A DNA stretch of 64,000 nt from Clarkia xantiana subsp. parviflora. Taxonomy: Eukaryota; Streptophyta; Magnoliopsida; Myrtales; Onagraceae. Below are positions 33,932-45,145 of this stretch, in pieces. The notes beneath the pieces are model-generated. The model was not told the origin of the DNA and did no database searches. It saw nothing but the letters and a program-made list of their open reading frames with translations. The stretch's first letter is position 1. Each line of letters opens with the position of its first letter. The translations under genes were made by a program, and so were the position numbers. The stretch lies in NCBI GenBank assembly GCA_036873135.1, contig JAPTYO010000014.1, forward strand, positions 22,528,952 through 22,592,951, in the 5' to 3' direction.

Positions 33932-34115
33932 TGTTACGAAAGTAGAGAGGTAATAGAATAGGGAACTTGAGGATGTCTTATTATCACACATAAGGAGCCC
34001 TTATATAGGGATTACATATACTTGTGGAGGAAGTAAATTTAATACTAGGAAAGTCTAAACAAGGAAGATGGTATATACACGTAATATTGAACATCCACTA
34101 AATATATTCATAACA
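33932..34115 (-). repeat. 184-bp LTR (right)
   Basis: Ends 116 bp before the first TGGGCC-type promoter motif of the RPL39 gene. This is the element's 5' LTR on the minus strand, so its own promoter would fire away from RPL39. Confidence 0.9.
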
Positions 34116-34230
34116 AAACTCAAAATGTATAGAGTAGAGTGAATAATTCTGTCCAAAAATAATTGAACGATTAAATCAGTTCATAAGGACCAACCAACTA
34201 ACTTTTTCCTAAACGAAAAATATCTAATAA

Positions 34231-34399
34231 TTAGGCCCAAATATAAAAAACCATCTAACGGCTTATTGGGCCAAACTCGTTGTTGTGGCCTCCTCTTCCT
34301 TCACATTATAGATAGAGGAGAACGCCTAATTTAGGGTTTAATCGCAGTGGTCTCTCTCCAGTTCAGCGCCGGCGCCACCCACCTCATCCAGCAGCGAAG
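34231..34399 (+). promoter_or_regulatory. RPL39 promoter and leader (site II and telo-box)
   Basis: GGCCCA at 34234-34239 and TGGGCC at 34267-34272 are site II (TCP-bound) elements, and TTAGGGTTTA at 34331-34340 is a telo-box. This combination typifies plant ribosomal protein promoters. No clear TATA box was seen. Confidence 0.75.
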
Positions 34400-35402
34400 A
34401 TGGTATTCTTCATTTCTCCTTCAATCAATTTTCAGCTCAAGTAAACTCGATGATCGAGAACTTAAAAGTATGGATTGATTTAGATTCCTCTTCGTTCTAT
34501 GTGCAGCCTTCCCACAAGACGTTCATTATCAAGAAGAAGCTGGCCAAGAAGATGAGGCAGAACAGGCCGATTCCTCACTGGATCCGCATGCGTACCGACA
34601 ACACCATCAGGTTTGAATCTGTCGCCTAACTGTTCTGCGTTGTTTCTGGGTTCTGTAGATTCAATAATAGGAGGTTGTGTAGTGCTCATATGCAATGTGG
34701 TAGTTTCACAATTGGGATTCAAGTATTGTTGCAAAATGTGATCTTATGTGAATGGTGGGGCTTCATTTTTTCGTGGTGGGAAACTGAGTAGGTTGGCTTC
34801 GATTCAGAAGTTGTGTGGTTGCTCGAACATAATGGAATCGTCTTAATGCAGTATATTTTAACGTCTGGTTGCCAATTGTGTTTCAAAATATGATCTTGTT
34901 TGAAGTGTTGAGTTTTGATTTTTAAGAAGCATTGTTTTTAGGTGATATACAAAGTTTTTTAGTAATTCGAACATTTGGTAATCATCTTACTGCAATGTTT
35001 TAACAACTGGGCTTCCAAGAAGTTTGAAATTCTCATATTTGAAAGCTTGAGCTTCAATTCTTAAGAAGTTTAGCTCAGGCACCATGAAATCGCTTGATGC
35101 AGTGTTTCAGCAGTTGGGTCGCTGATAATGTTGCAAGATCTAATCATATTTGAAAGGTTAATCTTTGATTGTTAAGAAGTTGATTGTCGTGATTTGGTGG
35201 TAGCAAGTTGTGTAGAAACTTAAACATCAACGAGTCTTCTTAATGCAGTATTTTTACCAATTGGGTTGCCAAAAATATTGCAAATTTTGATATTGTTTGA
35301 AGGGTTGTACTTCAATTTTCCAGAAATTGATTATGGTTTTCTGTGTTGCTCAGGTACAACGCGAAGCGCAGGCATTGGCGCCGCACCAAGCTCGGCTTTT
35401 AA
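34400..35402 (+). CDS. RPL39: 60S ribosomal protein L39 (eL39), 3 exons
   Basis: Exons 34400-34402 (just the ATG), 34507-34610 and 35354-35402 join to 156 nt, 51 residues, all GT-AG. The product begins [20 protein letters not shown] and ends [11 protein letters not shown], the full eukaryotic eL39 sequence without loss. eL39 is a tiny basic protein lining the peptide exit tunnel of the large subunit. The first exon carries only the initiator codon, so translation start and body are separated by an intron. That makes the gene invisible to a simple open-frame search. Intron 2 (743 nt) is long and T-rich. The gene looks intact and expressed-type. Confidence 0.95.
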
Positions 35403-35775
35403 GCTGGCTTATGTGTTCGTGTTTCTTCATGTTTCAGTTTACTAAGTTTAATGTATGAGATTGTCAGAGGAGTATTGTCTGGATTATCTTATGTTATGAG
35501 ATTCTTGTTAAAAAACATGCATTTTACTTCAACGATTGAAGCTCTCGAGTGTTCTGGTTTAGTATTGTGGTGGCATCTGCATCTCCATTTCTCCGCAGCT
35601 ACCTTCTATTATTAACTTGTCTTACAGCTAAAAGTGTGGCCATCCATACCTTTGCATGAAACACTGTAAACAGAAACACACCAAAAAAATCTAAAAATTC
35701 TTATAATAGTAAGACAAAAAATTTTCACGTTTTTTTTTTTTTGTCATGGCTCAAATTCTGCTGCAAATTTTTATC
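35403..35775. other. RPL39 3' region
   Basis: Contains the probable 3' UTR and unique sequence up to the next MITE. No other feature seen. Confidence 0.4.
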
Positions 35776-36260
35776 GGGTTAATTACTAAAAAAACATTCC
35801 AAGGTTTACCCTATGTTAAAATTAGGTGTCTGAAGTTTCAAATGTTAAACTGTAGTGTCCAATGTTTCAATTTTGTTAAAATGTGGTGTATCGGTGTGAT
35901 TACTTTAGAGAAGTCAATTCCGCCGAAACTGTTTGCCAAATTCGAGCTCCCATATACACTCCCTTCTCATCATCTTGTCGGAACTATCACCTAAGAAGTT
36001 AGCTACATCCGCACAAGTAAATCTTTTTTAAAATTCAAATTTTGGGTGAAATTTGACGATTTTGTGAAAAGGAAAGAGTGATGGATTATGAGTGGGTGAG
36101 TGTGTTAATGAAAATGATTGAATGGAGATGAAAAAACACGCAGAGACACCAAATTTCAACAAAAATGAAACTTGAGACGGTCTATTTTAACATTTCATAA
36201 CTTCAGATACCTAATTTTAATATAGAGTAAAACATTGTACAATTTTTTAGTTATTAACCC
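35776..36260. mobile_element. Foldback MITE, about 485 bp
   Basis: Ends GGGTTAATTACTAAAAAA and, reversed, GGGTTAATAACTAAAAAA. The arms then share ATTAAAATTAGGTrTCTGAAG. Flanks TTTTTATC and TTTTTATT are an imperfect duplication. The GGTnTCTGAAG words recall the Mutator-like element at 23037. An 82-codon frame inside is fortuitous. Confidence 0.65.
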
Positions 36261-36875
36261 TTTTTATTGGGTCGTAATGTTCTGTGAACCCGCTTTATAT
36301 AGCTTATATATATATATATATATATATATTATAAAATTTAGAATTAATACACTTGTATTAGTATTTATAGTTTTTTTTGCCCAGTTATTAGTATTTATAG
36401 TTTGTAATTTAAATTTTATCATTTTTGTTGATGGAGTAAATACAAAAAAATTGTGTCACGGTGTATTAAGTGAAAATCACAGTAATATTATTATTAGACT
36501 ATATTGTTTTACCCACCCGATTGACATGAATCTAATTATGGACAGAGACAAAATAATCAAAAGCCGAGGATCTTTGAGGAGCCACAGCCGTAGGGCCTCA
36601 ACCAACTCCAACTCCCTAAAACAACCTATTTGGTTTGTCCCAAAGGAACCAGCAAGTTCTTTAGTAAAACCAAAAAAACAAACAAAAAACACAACTACCC
36701 TAAACCTCTTTTCTCCTTTATCTCCTTTCTCCTTTCCATTATTATTATAAACAGAAAATTAAAAAAAACATAGGAATTTGTAAGAAAATCTTTCCTTCAC
36801 CGTTTTCCTCAATTTCGATTGTACTCTCATTGATCTAACCTTTAAAGGGTCTAAAGTTTTCATCGTTTCGCGAAT
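36261..36875 (+). promoter_or_regulatory. Upstream region of the H+-ATPase gene
   Basis: A TA microsatellite lies at about 36304-36330 and a TATAAAC site near 36746-36752, about 125 bp before the start codon, suits a TATA box. Frames called in this stretch are low-complexity. Confidence 0.4.
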
Positions 36876-39800
36876 ATGGCCTCTTCTCCTGGTGACGTCG
36901 CCTTGGAGGAGATCAAGATCGGGAAAGTCGACCTTGTAAGGACTGTCTTTTTTTCTTTTTGAAAATAATAACAATAAAATCTGTATTTTTTCTTTTTTGT
37001 ATCATCGTAAGAACAAACCAATAACTAAATGATTCGGTCGTGTTTGATCATTGTGAAGGAAAAAATTCCGATTAAAGAAGTGTTCGAGCAGCTGAATTGT
37101 ACAAAACAAGGATTGACGACCGACGAAGGGCATAAGAGGGTTCAAATTTTTGGTCCAAATAAGCTTGAAGAGAAGAAGGCATATAATTCTACATCATTTT
37201 CTTATTTAATATAAAATTGGCAAAGAAATCATAACGTTAATTTCTTCAATATTTTTTTTTCTTTAAAAAACAGGAAAGTAAAATTCTCAAGTTTTTGGGT
37301 TTTATGTGGAACCCTTTATCATGGGTTATGGAGGTAGCTGCTATCATGTCTATTTCATTGACCGATGGAGAGGTTTAACTATATTCTTTCTATTTCGAAT
37401 ACCCAATTCGATTTGTGTAACATTGTTATTGTAGTTGATTATTATCGAATAAATTTCAGGGAAATCGAGATTGGCAAGACTTTGTCGGGATCGTATCGCT
37501 TCTCTTGATCAACTCGACCATCAGCTTTATCGAAGAGAACAATGCAGGTAATGCGGCGGCGGCACTCATGGCTGGTCTTGCCCTAAAAACCAAGGTATCT
37601 AAATATCCTCACCATTTGCCTCCAATGAACCATTCTTAAATATCGAGCCATAGATGACCGGAATCCGATAATGAACGAACCAATCAGGTGTTGAGAGATG
37701 GGAAATGGAGCGAAGAAGAAGCATCGATTCTCGTGCCTGGAGACGTCATTAGCATTAAACTCGGAGATATTATCCCTGCAGATGCTCGTCTTTTAGAAGG
37801 AGATCCGCTCAAGATCGATCAGTCTGCCCTAACAGGTTTGATCCATATAACGTTGCTATCGATATGAGCTAATAGTTCAAAAAGTTTAGCTATAGTTTTA
37901 ATCGAATTTGACATGAAAGGTGAATCTTTACCTGCAACCAAAAATCCGGGCGATGTGGCATTTTCCGGTTCGACTTGCAAGCAAGGTGAGATCGAGGCCG
38001 TGGTCATCGCCACCGGAGTTGGTACCTTCTTCGGTAAAGCAGCGAGCCTCATCGATAACACCGATCAAGTTGGTCACTTCCAAAAGGTACTAGCAAGATT
38101 TCGATCATTACAAACCCTAACCCTAATTGGACTACAAACAAAAAACCCTAATCAGACTACAAACCCTAACCCTAATCGGACTTCATTGACTTCAGGTGCT
38201 GACATCTATCGGAAACTTCTGCATTTGCTCGATCGCGGTGGGGTTCTTGATCGAGATTGTCGGTATGTACGTGATCCAAAAAAGGGAGTACTTGGAGGCA
38301 ATCGATAATCTTCTCGTACTTCTGATCGGAGGGATCCCAATCGCGATGCCGACAGTCTTATCAGTCACCATGGCTATCGGCTCCCACCGCCTTTCGGAGC
38401 AAGGCGCCATTACAAAGAGAATGACCGCAATCGAGGCATTGGCAGGGATGGATATCTTATGTAGCGATAAGACCGGGACTCTGACACTGAACAAGCTCAC
38501 CGTTGACAAGTCACTAGTCGAGGTTTTCCCGAACAACATAGACAAGGATGGTCTGATATTGCTAGCCGCTAGGGCGTCTAGGGTCGAGAATCAAGATGCA
38601 ATCGATGCTTCGATTGTGGGAATGTTGTCCGATGCTAAGGAGGCCCGGGCGGGTATACAAGAAGTGCATTTCTTGCCCTTCAATCCAGTCGACAAGCGAA
38701 CCGCGATTACTTATATCGATGGCAATGGCGATTGGCATCGGTGTAGTAAAGGTGCACCTGAGCAGGTAGCTATAAGTTCATTAAATCCATGAAACCTAAA
38801 CCCTAAATAGTAATTAACATATTTTTGGAATTTAGATAATTGAACTGTGCGGGCTCGACGGAGCTACGACCAGGAAGGTTCGTATGATTATCGGAAAATT
38901 TGCGGATCAAGGTCTCCGCTCCTTAGCCGTGGCTCGACAGGTGATTATCAATGACACAAGCCAATCATTGACTTATCTAATGAATGTGACATTTCTAATT
39001 AACATGTATAATACAATGTAGACTATTCCTGAGAAGAACAAGGACAGCCTCGGAGAAGCATGGGAGTTTGTAGGTCTTCTACCATTATTTGACCCGCCAC
39101 GACACGATAGTGCAGAGACTATCCGTCGAGCTATCGAGCTCGGCGTCAGTGTGAAGATGATCACCGGTGATGAGCTTGCCATTGGCAAAGAGACGGCTCG
39201 TAGGCTCGGCATGGGCTCGAACATGTACCCTTCATCGTCTCTACTTGGGAATGGCGATGGCAAGGACGAGTCCATTCCTCCGATCCCCGTTGATGATCTC
39301 ATCGAACAGGCCGATGGCTTTGCCGGTGTCTTCCCTGGTATACAAACCCTAGATTTTCCGGAGGATTATTATCTCATCTCACATTAAAAGAATTTGATGA
39401 ATCAATAATTAGATAATGATAATTTAGAAGTAGTTTGATGATATTATAAAGTGATTAGGTCTTTGAATAATATGTTAATGACAATTTCATATAAAGCGCG
39501 AGTTAATCACTTAAGCGAAAATTATGTAGAGCACAAGTATGAGATCATTAAGAGGCTTCAAGATAGGCACCACATTTGCGGAATGACCGGGGACGGCGTG
39601 AACGATGCCCCAGCGTTAAAGAAGGCGGATATCGGGATTGCGGTGGACGATGCAACGGATGCGGCAAGAAGCGCATCAGACATTGTTTTGACGGAGCCAG
39701 GACTCAGTGTGATCATCAGTGCAGTGCTGACTAGTCGAGCCATCTTTCAGAGGATGAAGAACTACACAATCTACGCAGTATCGATCACGATCAGGATCGT

Positions 39801-40513
39801 GCTAGGGTTCTTGCTCCTAACCCTAATCTGGAAGTTCGATTTCTCGCCCTTCATGGTACTCATCATTACAATCTTGAATGACGGCACCATCATGACCATC
39901 TCCACGGATAGGGTTAAACCTTCTCCGCTCCCAGACTCTTGGAACCTCGAGGGAATCTTCGCCACCGGAATCGTGCTCGGGACGTACCTTGCTATCATGA
40001 CCATGACCTTCTTCTACCTGATTCACGATACCGACTTTTTCACGGTAAGTCCAAAACCTTAACCCTAACCCTAATCGTATACCTAATTTATTATCTGATG
40101 TGGTATTATTTGCAGACAACGTTTGGAGTGAGGTCTATTCGAAGCAATCCTGACGAGCTTATGGCCGCTCTATACCTTCAAGTGAGCATCATAAGCCAAG
40201 CGCTTATCTTCGTGACGCGTTCTAGAAGTTGGTCCTTCACCGAGTGCCCTGGTCCATTGCTCCTCGCCGCCTTCATTATCGCCCAATTGGTTAGTATATT
40301 CTCGATTTATCTAGTAATTAACAACATTCAAGTCGTAAACCGATCTTTGATTTTTCTTGTGATCGATTTAAGGTGGCCACTCTTATCTCGGTTTATGCGG
40401 ATTGGGACTTTGCGGAAATCGAAGGGATCGGATGGGAATGGGCGGGTGTGATTTGGCTCTACACACTAGTCACCTATTTCCCTCTCGACCTCCTCAAGCT
40501 GATTACTCAATAA
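36876..40513 (+). CDS. Plasma-membrane-type H+-ATPase (P3A), lacking the C-terminal R domain
   Basis: Twelve exons: 36876-36935, 37059-37178, 37274-37372, 37460-37594, 37688-37835, 37920-38086, 38196-38765, 38836-38940, 39022-39337, 39530-40044, 40116-40289, 40373-40513 (2550 nt, 849 residues). Hallmarks are [12 protein letters not shown] in M4, the phosphorylated Asp in [36 protein letters not shown] and NDGTIMTIS in M6 with the proton-binding Asp. An Arg in M5 (SITIRIV) is also kept. The pump exports protons and energises the membrane. Known AHA proteins are about 950 residues. This one stops just after M10 ([13 protein letters not shown]), so the autoinhibitory R domain and the penultimate Thr that binds 14-3-3 are absent. 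Intron 2 starts with GC instead of GT; the rest are GT-AG. All exons are in frame. A vacuolar P3A (PH5/AHA10-like) role cannot be excluded. Confidence 0.92.
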
Positions 40514-41052
40514 AACTTAGGTGGGTGATAAAATGCGGATCGGAATTATTAGGGTTTTATTTGTGAATTAAAGTCTTCATTTACTAGATCAGTGACGAGA
40601 AACGGAACTGTAAAGTCGTCATGCGTGGAAAACTCTTGAGCTTCTCGAAAGTGTATGAAATGCCATCTGAATTTTCGAGACATATATCAGTGGAACATTG
40701 CGATATCAACATGCATGATAAAAGCTTCTACGTTGCTAGTTGGCAATATTATAATTTATAATACAAGACACTTCAAGAAACATGTCTCCTGTTTTTCCTT
40801 CATCTTCTTGTAGTTACAGACCGAAAGAAGTCAGTAACAGTTTGTAGTTACAAGCAGATCGTATATATTGTTATTTCAACTGTCGATACAAGCCTGAACG
40901 TAAGATGAACATTTCTCGTAACAAGTACAAGCATGCATCATTATCCACATAGGTTTGTTCATCTCCATTTTATAAACGAGATTATCGTGCATGACGAAGC
41001 CTTTTTATGGATTGATGTTCACGTCGAGAAATTTCTAACTAGAAGAGAAAAC
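40514..41052. other. 3' flank of the H+-ATPase gene
   Basis: No sequence resembling the missing ATPase C-terminal domain (for example the GKEEREAQWA region) was found here in any frame. Otherwise unremarkable. Confidence 0.45.
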
Positions 41053-41114
41053 AAAATAAGAGAGAGACACGTGAATTGTTTTCATTTGCAATTCACGTGT
41101 CTCTCTCTTATTTT
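41053..41114. repeat. Perfect 26-bp inverted repeat with G-boxes
   Basis: Arms 41053-41078 and 41089-41114 are perfect reverse complements with a 10-nt loop. Each arm contains CACGTG (G-box core) and a GA/CT run. In RNA this would be a strong hairpin. Confidence 0.9.
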
Positions 41115-41220
41115 TAATTGCGGTCCAATTGGACCACAATTAACTGGCGACTGTAGTACTTCTCAACAGGCAACGTTTAAGTTAGTCTTTACAGTTCCGA
41201 TCGAATTACGATACGCAAAT

Positions 41221-41842
41221 CAGTGGCGGATCTAGGAACCCGGCTAAGCGGGTTCCTAGTACGGTTTTACGACAATAATATCAAAAACGAACTAAATCGG
41301 TATTAATATGGGTTGATTTTTTTTTTTTTTTTAAATCAAATGTAATACAATTCTACTTTCATATATATATATATATATTAAATCATATATTGTAACCAAT
41401 CCGCACAACTAAATTAATATCTAAAATAATAACCATCTAACCAATAAGATTGCATTATGTAAAAGAAGCCTTTATAGATTTTTTTTTTTACTAAAACCTT
41501 GAGAAAAAGAAGAGAAATGACTCAGTAAAAAAAATCTCAATAAAAAAATTTAAAAAATGCCCCATAAAAAAATATTAACTAAAAAGCCTTAAAGAAAAAA
41601 AAATATTGACAAAAAATCTTAAAAGGGTTACTTCGCGTATATCGTTTCCATTTTTTTAATAATAATACATAACAAAAAAGTTTTAGGATAATCTTACGAT
41701 TTTTTTTTTGAAAAAAAATGACTAAAACTTTCAAGAATAAAAAAAATGACTCTACATCCGCCCCGCTTAGAACACTCTACATCAGCCAAGTGGTGTCCCA
41801 GAAACCCGCTTAGAACACTCTATATATATAGATACGCCCCTA
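41221..41842. mobile_element. Probable hAT-like MITE, 622 bp
   Basis: Left end CAGTGGCGGATCTAGG and reversed right end TAGGGGCGTATCTATA are similar. Flanks ACGCAAAT (41213-41220) and ACGCAATA (41843-41850) are an imperfect 8-bp duplication. The left end also carries the palindrome CTAGGAACCCGG...GGGTTCCTAG. The interior is A/T-rich with poly-A and poly-T runs and no gene. Confidence 0.45.
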
Positions 41843-41850
41843 ACGCAATA

Positions 41851-43229
41851 CATATAGTATCTAGCTAAAGTGGAGGATAAAAAGAATGCGTCGTTATAAT
41901 ATAGGATTGTCAAATTGTTCATAAGTGCATACTATCTTGCTTCTCAATGATATCCTCTGGAATTACTAGGCTCATCGTGTCATGTTCAAAATAAAAACAC
42001 GACATGAATTCTTCATCTGTGTTCATATCAGGTTATACATTATATAGATAAAACTATACATTGTTAGTACATAGAATATAAGTGTAACGTAGAGAGAAAA
42101 TGAGAGACTTCTTATTTACTTTCTCAACTTGTTAATTTCTTATTCGTTGCATCACATATCCTTAGATGCCAAATAGTGAAGTTGTCTATGCATATCACCT
42201 TCAAGTAGTATTTTTCTCACTGATACTTAACTTCAACGGAACGGCGAGTTCTTCTTCATAGCTATTTTTGTGATACATTATTGTAATTATCACAATGGCA
42301 AGTGTATTATTTTTTATTCGGGACATTGTATCCATTCTCGAGCAATTACTGATACTTAACTTCAATGGGAACGATGAGTTCTTCTTCATAGCTATTTTTG
42401 TGATATATTATTGTAATTATCACAATGGTAAGTATATTATTCTTTATTCGGGACATTGTATCATTCTCGAGCAATTGCCAGACACTTAAAATATTATTCT
42501 TCATGTCAGGAAAAAAAATAGACATTTTAATAATACACAATTGTCGTCTGTTCTTGAGTTCAAAAAAAACTAATTTACATTTACATTTATTTTGGTCTTA
42601 GAAAAATTGACAAAGCAATATAATGTGATTACCGTGTCCTAGATCCTTCATGGAGCTCCGCAATAAACTTCTTCATTCCGCACATATAGTTGGAAGCTCT
42701 CATGTCGATGAACCATAAATTGTACTTTGTGTTCTCTATAAATATCGTATGCCATCAAAAGTTCAGCTGTTACATAAATATCGTCACTTATTCGCGAAGT
42801 TCAGCTTGTTGGATCTTAAAGTCTTAGACTTCTTTGTTCTTCGGTACCGCCTTAATATGGGGTTGTACTCGACGATTCTACTCCGAAACTTAAATTAGTA
42901 TAGTGTTTGTGAGTAAATGAACATGTAGATCTTACTATTAATAGGGGTTGTTTTACCGCATCTGATGGATATACGCCCAATTTGAACCCGTTTTAGTTCA
43001 GATTGTACTATTACGATGACCCCACACACGATTGCAAATCGAAACATTGACCCAAACACACCACTCGCAGGATAAAACAGCCACCATGTTGAGATCGGAC
43101 CAACCCATCCCCGACACCACTTCCAGTCGAACTAACGTGTCTGACTAAAGGGTGTATGCGACGTCCGAAGGACTGACGTCCGACACACCTTTTCTATGTC
43201 ATCATCGGGTATTATACCATCATTTTAGT
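41851..43229. other. Gene-free stretch
   Basis: Apart from the tandem duplication at 42219-42474, no element with defined ends was found. A TGTTGGATC word at about 42808 followed by LTR-like sequence might be an old LTR fragment, but no partner was seen. Confidence 0.35.
42219..42474. repeat. Tandem duplication, 129-bp unit
   Basis: ACTGATACTTAACTTCAA occurs at 42219 and again at 42348, and the two following 129-bp segments match closely through GGGACATTGTATC. Two copies only, non-coding. Confidence 0.9.
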
Positions 43230-44227
43230 GCATAATGTCTGTATTTCTTGCACACATGACATTGAATTTCTGATTTACTATTTCTCCACCCACCACGACC
43301 TCGTCCGTGACTATGACCTCCTACTCGATCTCTTTATGTGATCGACTATTCACCATCGTCATGGTCCATTTCGTCTTCATTGATGGTGGTTATTCTATAT
43401 CTTCCTCCTCTTGATGTGAATCTTCATCTTTGGAAGCCGCCTCCTGATCCATCATTTTTCAGCATCAACTTCGCTTGCTCTAAGGATTTACATACTCTTC
43501 TCTTAATAATCTGTTGTTCGTGGGCTTATGGGCGCCGTGTAAATAACTCATAAGATGCTCCACAGACATCTCCTCTAAATCTTTAGATACTTCAATCGCC
43601 ACCGCCACAAGACCGAACTTCGATTGAGATATCTCAAAATATTTTCCGTGACACGATCAGACGTGTTCCAAAGTTTTTTCATTTATTCGAATTTCATACG
43701 CGATTGAAATGACCCTCATGAAGTAGTTGTAGATGAATTCCGAGTTTTCTTGATGGAGGGCCTTGAATTGAGCACAGAGGGCTCGTAGATGAATTTTCCT
43801 CACATTTCTGACGCCACCGAAGCCCTTTTGAATTATTCCTCATGCTTCGTTTGATGTCTTATCCGGAGCGACTATCTTGAACGTGGCTTCATCAAGACCT
43901 TGTATAATGTGAACAAGGCCTTTCGTTGCTCATTCAATTCACCATTCTTTTCTTTTTCATTTCCGGCACCACTTTGGGTTCTTTGAACTCGGTCTTTACG
44001 AGCTCCCACACATCAAGCGATCCCAAAAGGGCGTTCATCTGGATGCACAAAATATCGTAGTTATCATTCGTCAATCTCGACACTTGCATGCTTGTCGATG
44101 TCTTCACGATTTTTGAACCTTGTTCTAATACAACTTGTTGGTGCATATGCATATAAGTGTGTGAAAGGAGTGTCGAGGGAATGAGAGACTTGTTTGTCTT
44201 ATTTATAAGTTCATATAAATGTTTCAT
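43230..44227 (-). pseudogene. Decayed copia gag
   Basis: The minus strand reads VSRLTNDNYDILCIQMNALLG and LDVWELVKTEFKEP, a plant copia gag N-terminus. Frames then break repeatedly, but RKALFTLY and a degenerate knuckle (CHVCKKYRHYALK, near 43243-43290) keep the expected order. No LTR pair or pol region was found. Confidence 0.75.
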
Positions 44228-45145
44228 GTTTCTAATAGTTTAATATTTTAGCAAATTCATCTCCTAGTAATTTCATAATCTAGTAACTTCACGAGACTCC
44301 CTAATACTAACTCTTTTCTAGACACTTAGAGACGTCTGAATATTTAGAGAGTCAAACTCCTAAAGAGTATTTAGTAATCAAACAATGAACCCATATCGAC
44401 GGCCATATATTAGATTTTATAAGCTTTTAATATAGAATTGATAATAAAATCTAATAATTAAACAACTAGTTTGATTTTTGTAAATCTATTAAATAGTATT
44501 TGTTCAAAGTTGTAATCATTAATCAAAATAAAAATTTATTATGATATAGTGTGTCATAGTGTAATATAATAAACACGGTTAGAACATGACAATTATCTCG
44601 TGTTATTGTGCATATGCTACCACCATGTTATCATTTTATCATATATTTGCACAAATATAATTTTTTCCATGCGTGTTATTATAAAAAATTGTCAGCTCTA
44701 ATTATATTCACTAAGAGCGTTCATACATATGTTATATTAATAATTCCTATAAATTATCACCAACATTTGCTTGATGAAATCAATCAATCCACATATATGT
44801 ATACATATAAAAAAACTCAAAAACTTGGTTGTTCATTTTCATTCCTTTCACATGCTAATCTGTTGTTGAACGACACATAATTGAACTTTGAACACCACAT
44901 TTCATGGGAATGGAAAATAAGGTTATCTCTAGCGAAAATGAAGAGGTCAAATTCTGTCTGTCTACCCAACCCACCAAAATTGGGACACTTCCGTTTCAAT
45001 AGCCTGCCCCTCAACTGCTTCCTTGTGACAACGCCGTAAATGTGGTAATAACAACTCGGTTTTAACTGCTTCAACTAAAAATCAAACAAATAAAAGAGAA
45101 CATCATTTATCATCTTCTAAGTAACTAAACCCTAAACTCTACGAC
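44228..45145. other. Intergenic, upstream of the kinase gene
   Basis: AT-rich. The last 100 bp would contain the kinase leader (AACCCTAAACTC just before the ATG). No TATA box is obvious. No other feature seen. Confidence 0.4.

Larger units (their letters stand above)
29606..34115 (-). mobile_element. Copia-derived element with near-identical LTRs and no coding capacity
   Basis: LTRs of 184 bp (29606-29789 and 33932-34115) differ at a single base by eye and end TGTTAC...ATAACA. They are flanked by a perfect 5-bp duplication AAACT (29601-29605 and 34116-34120). On the minus strand the primer site region after the right LTR reads CACGTTATCAGCACGA, a form seen in plant copia elements. The 4.1-kb interior has no frame longer than about 65 codons. 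Near 30020-30240 the minus strand still shows fragments of copia RNase H (LADLFKEAL, IYEDNAGYIA), giving lineage and orientation. Recent movement without proteins implies it was mobilised by enzymes from another copy. Confidence 0.85.

Noticed and set aside
36235..36750. 171-codon frame upstream of the H+-ATPase
   Set aside because: It includes a TA microsatellite and part of a MITE end, with no protein-like pattern. It is more likely promoter DNA.
38087..38195. Telomere or chromosome end
   Set aside because: Only a few CCCTAA units, inside an intron of an intact gene.
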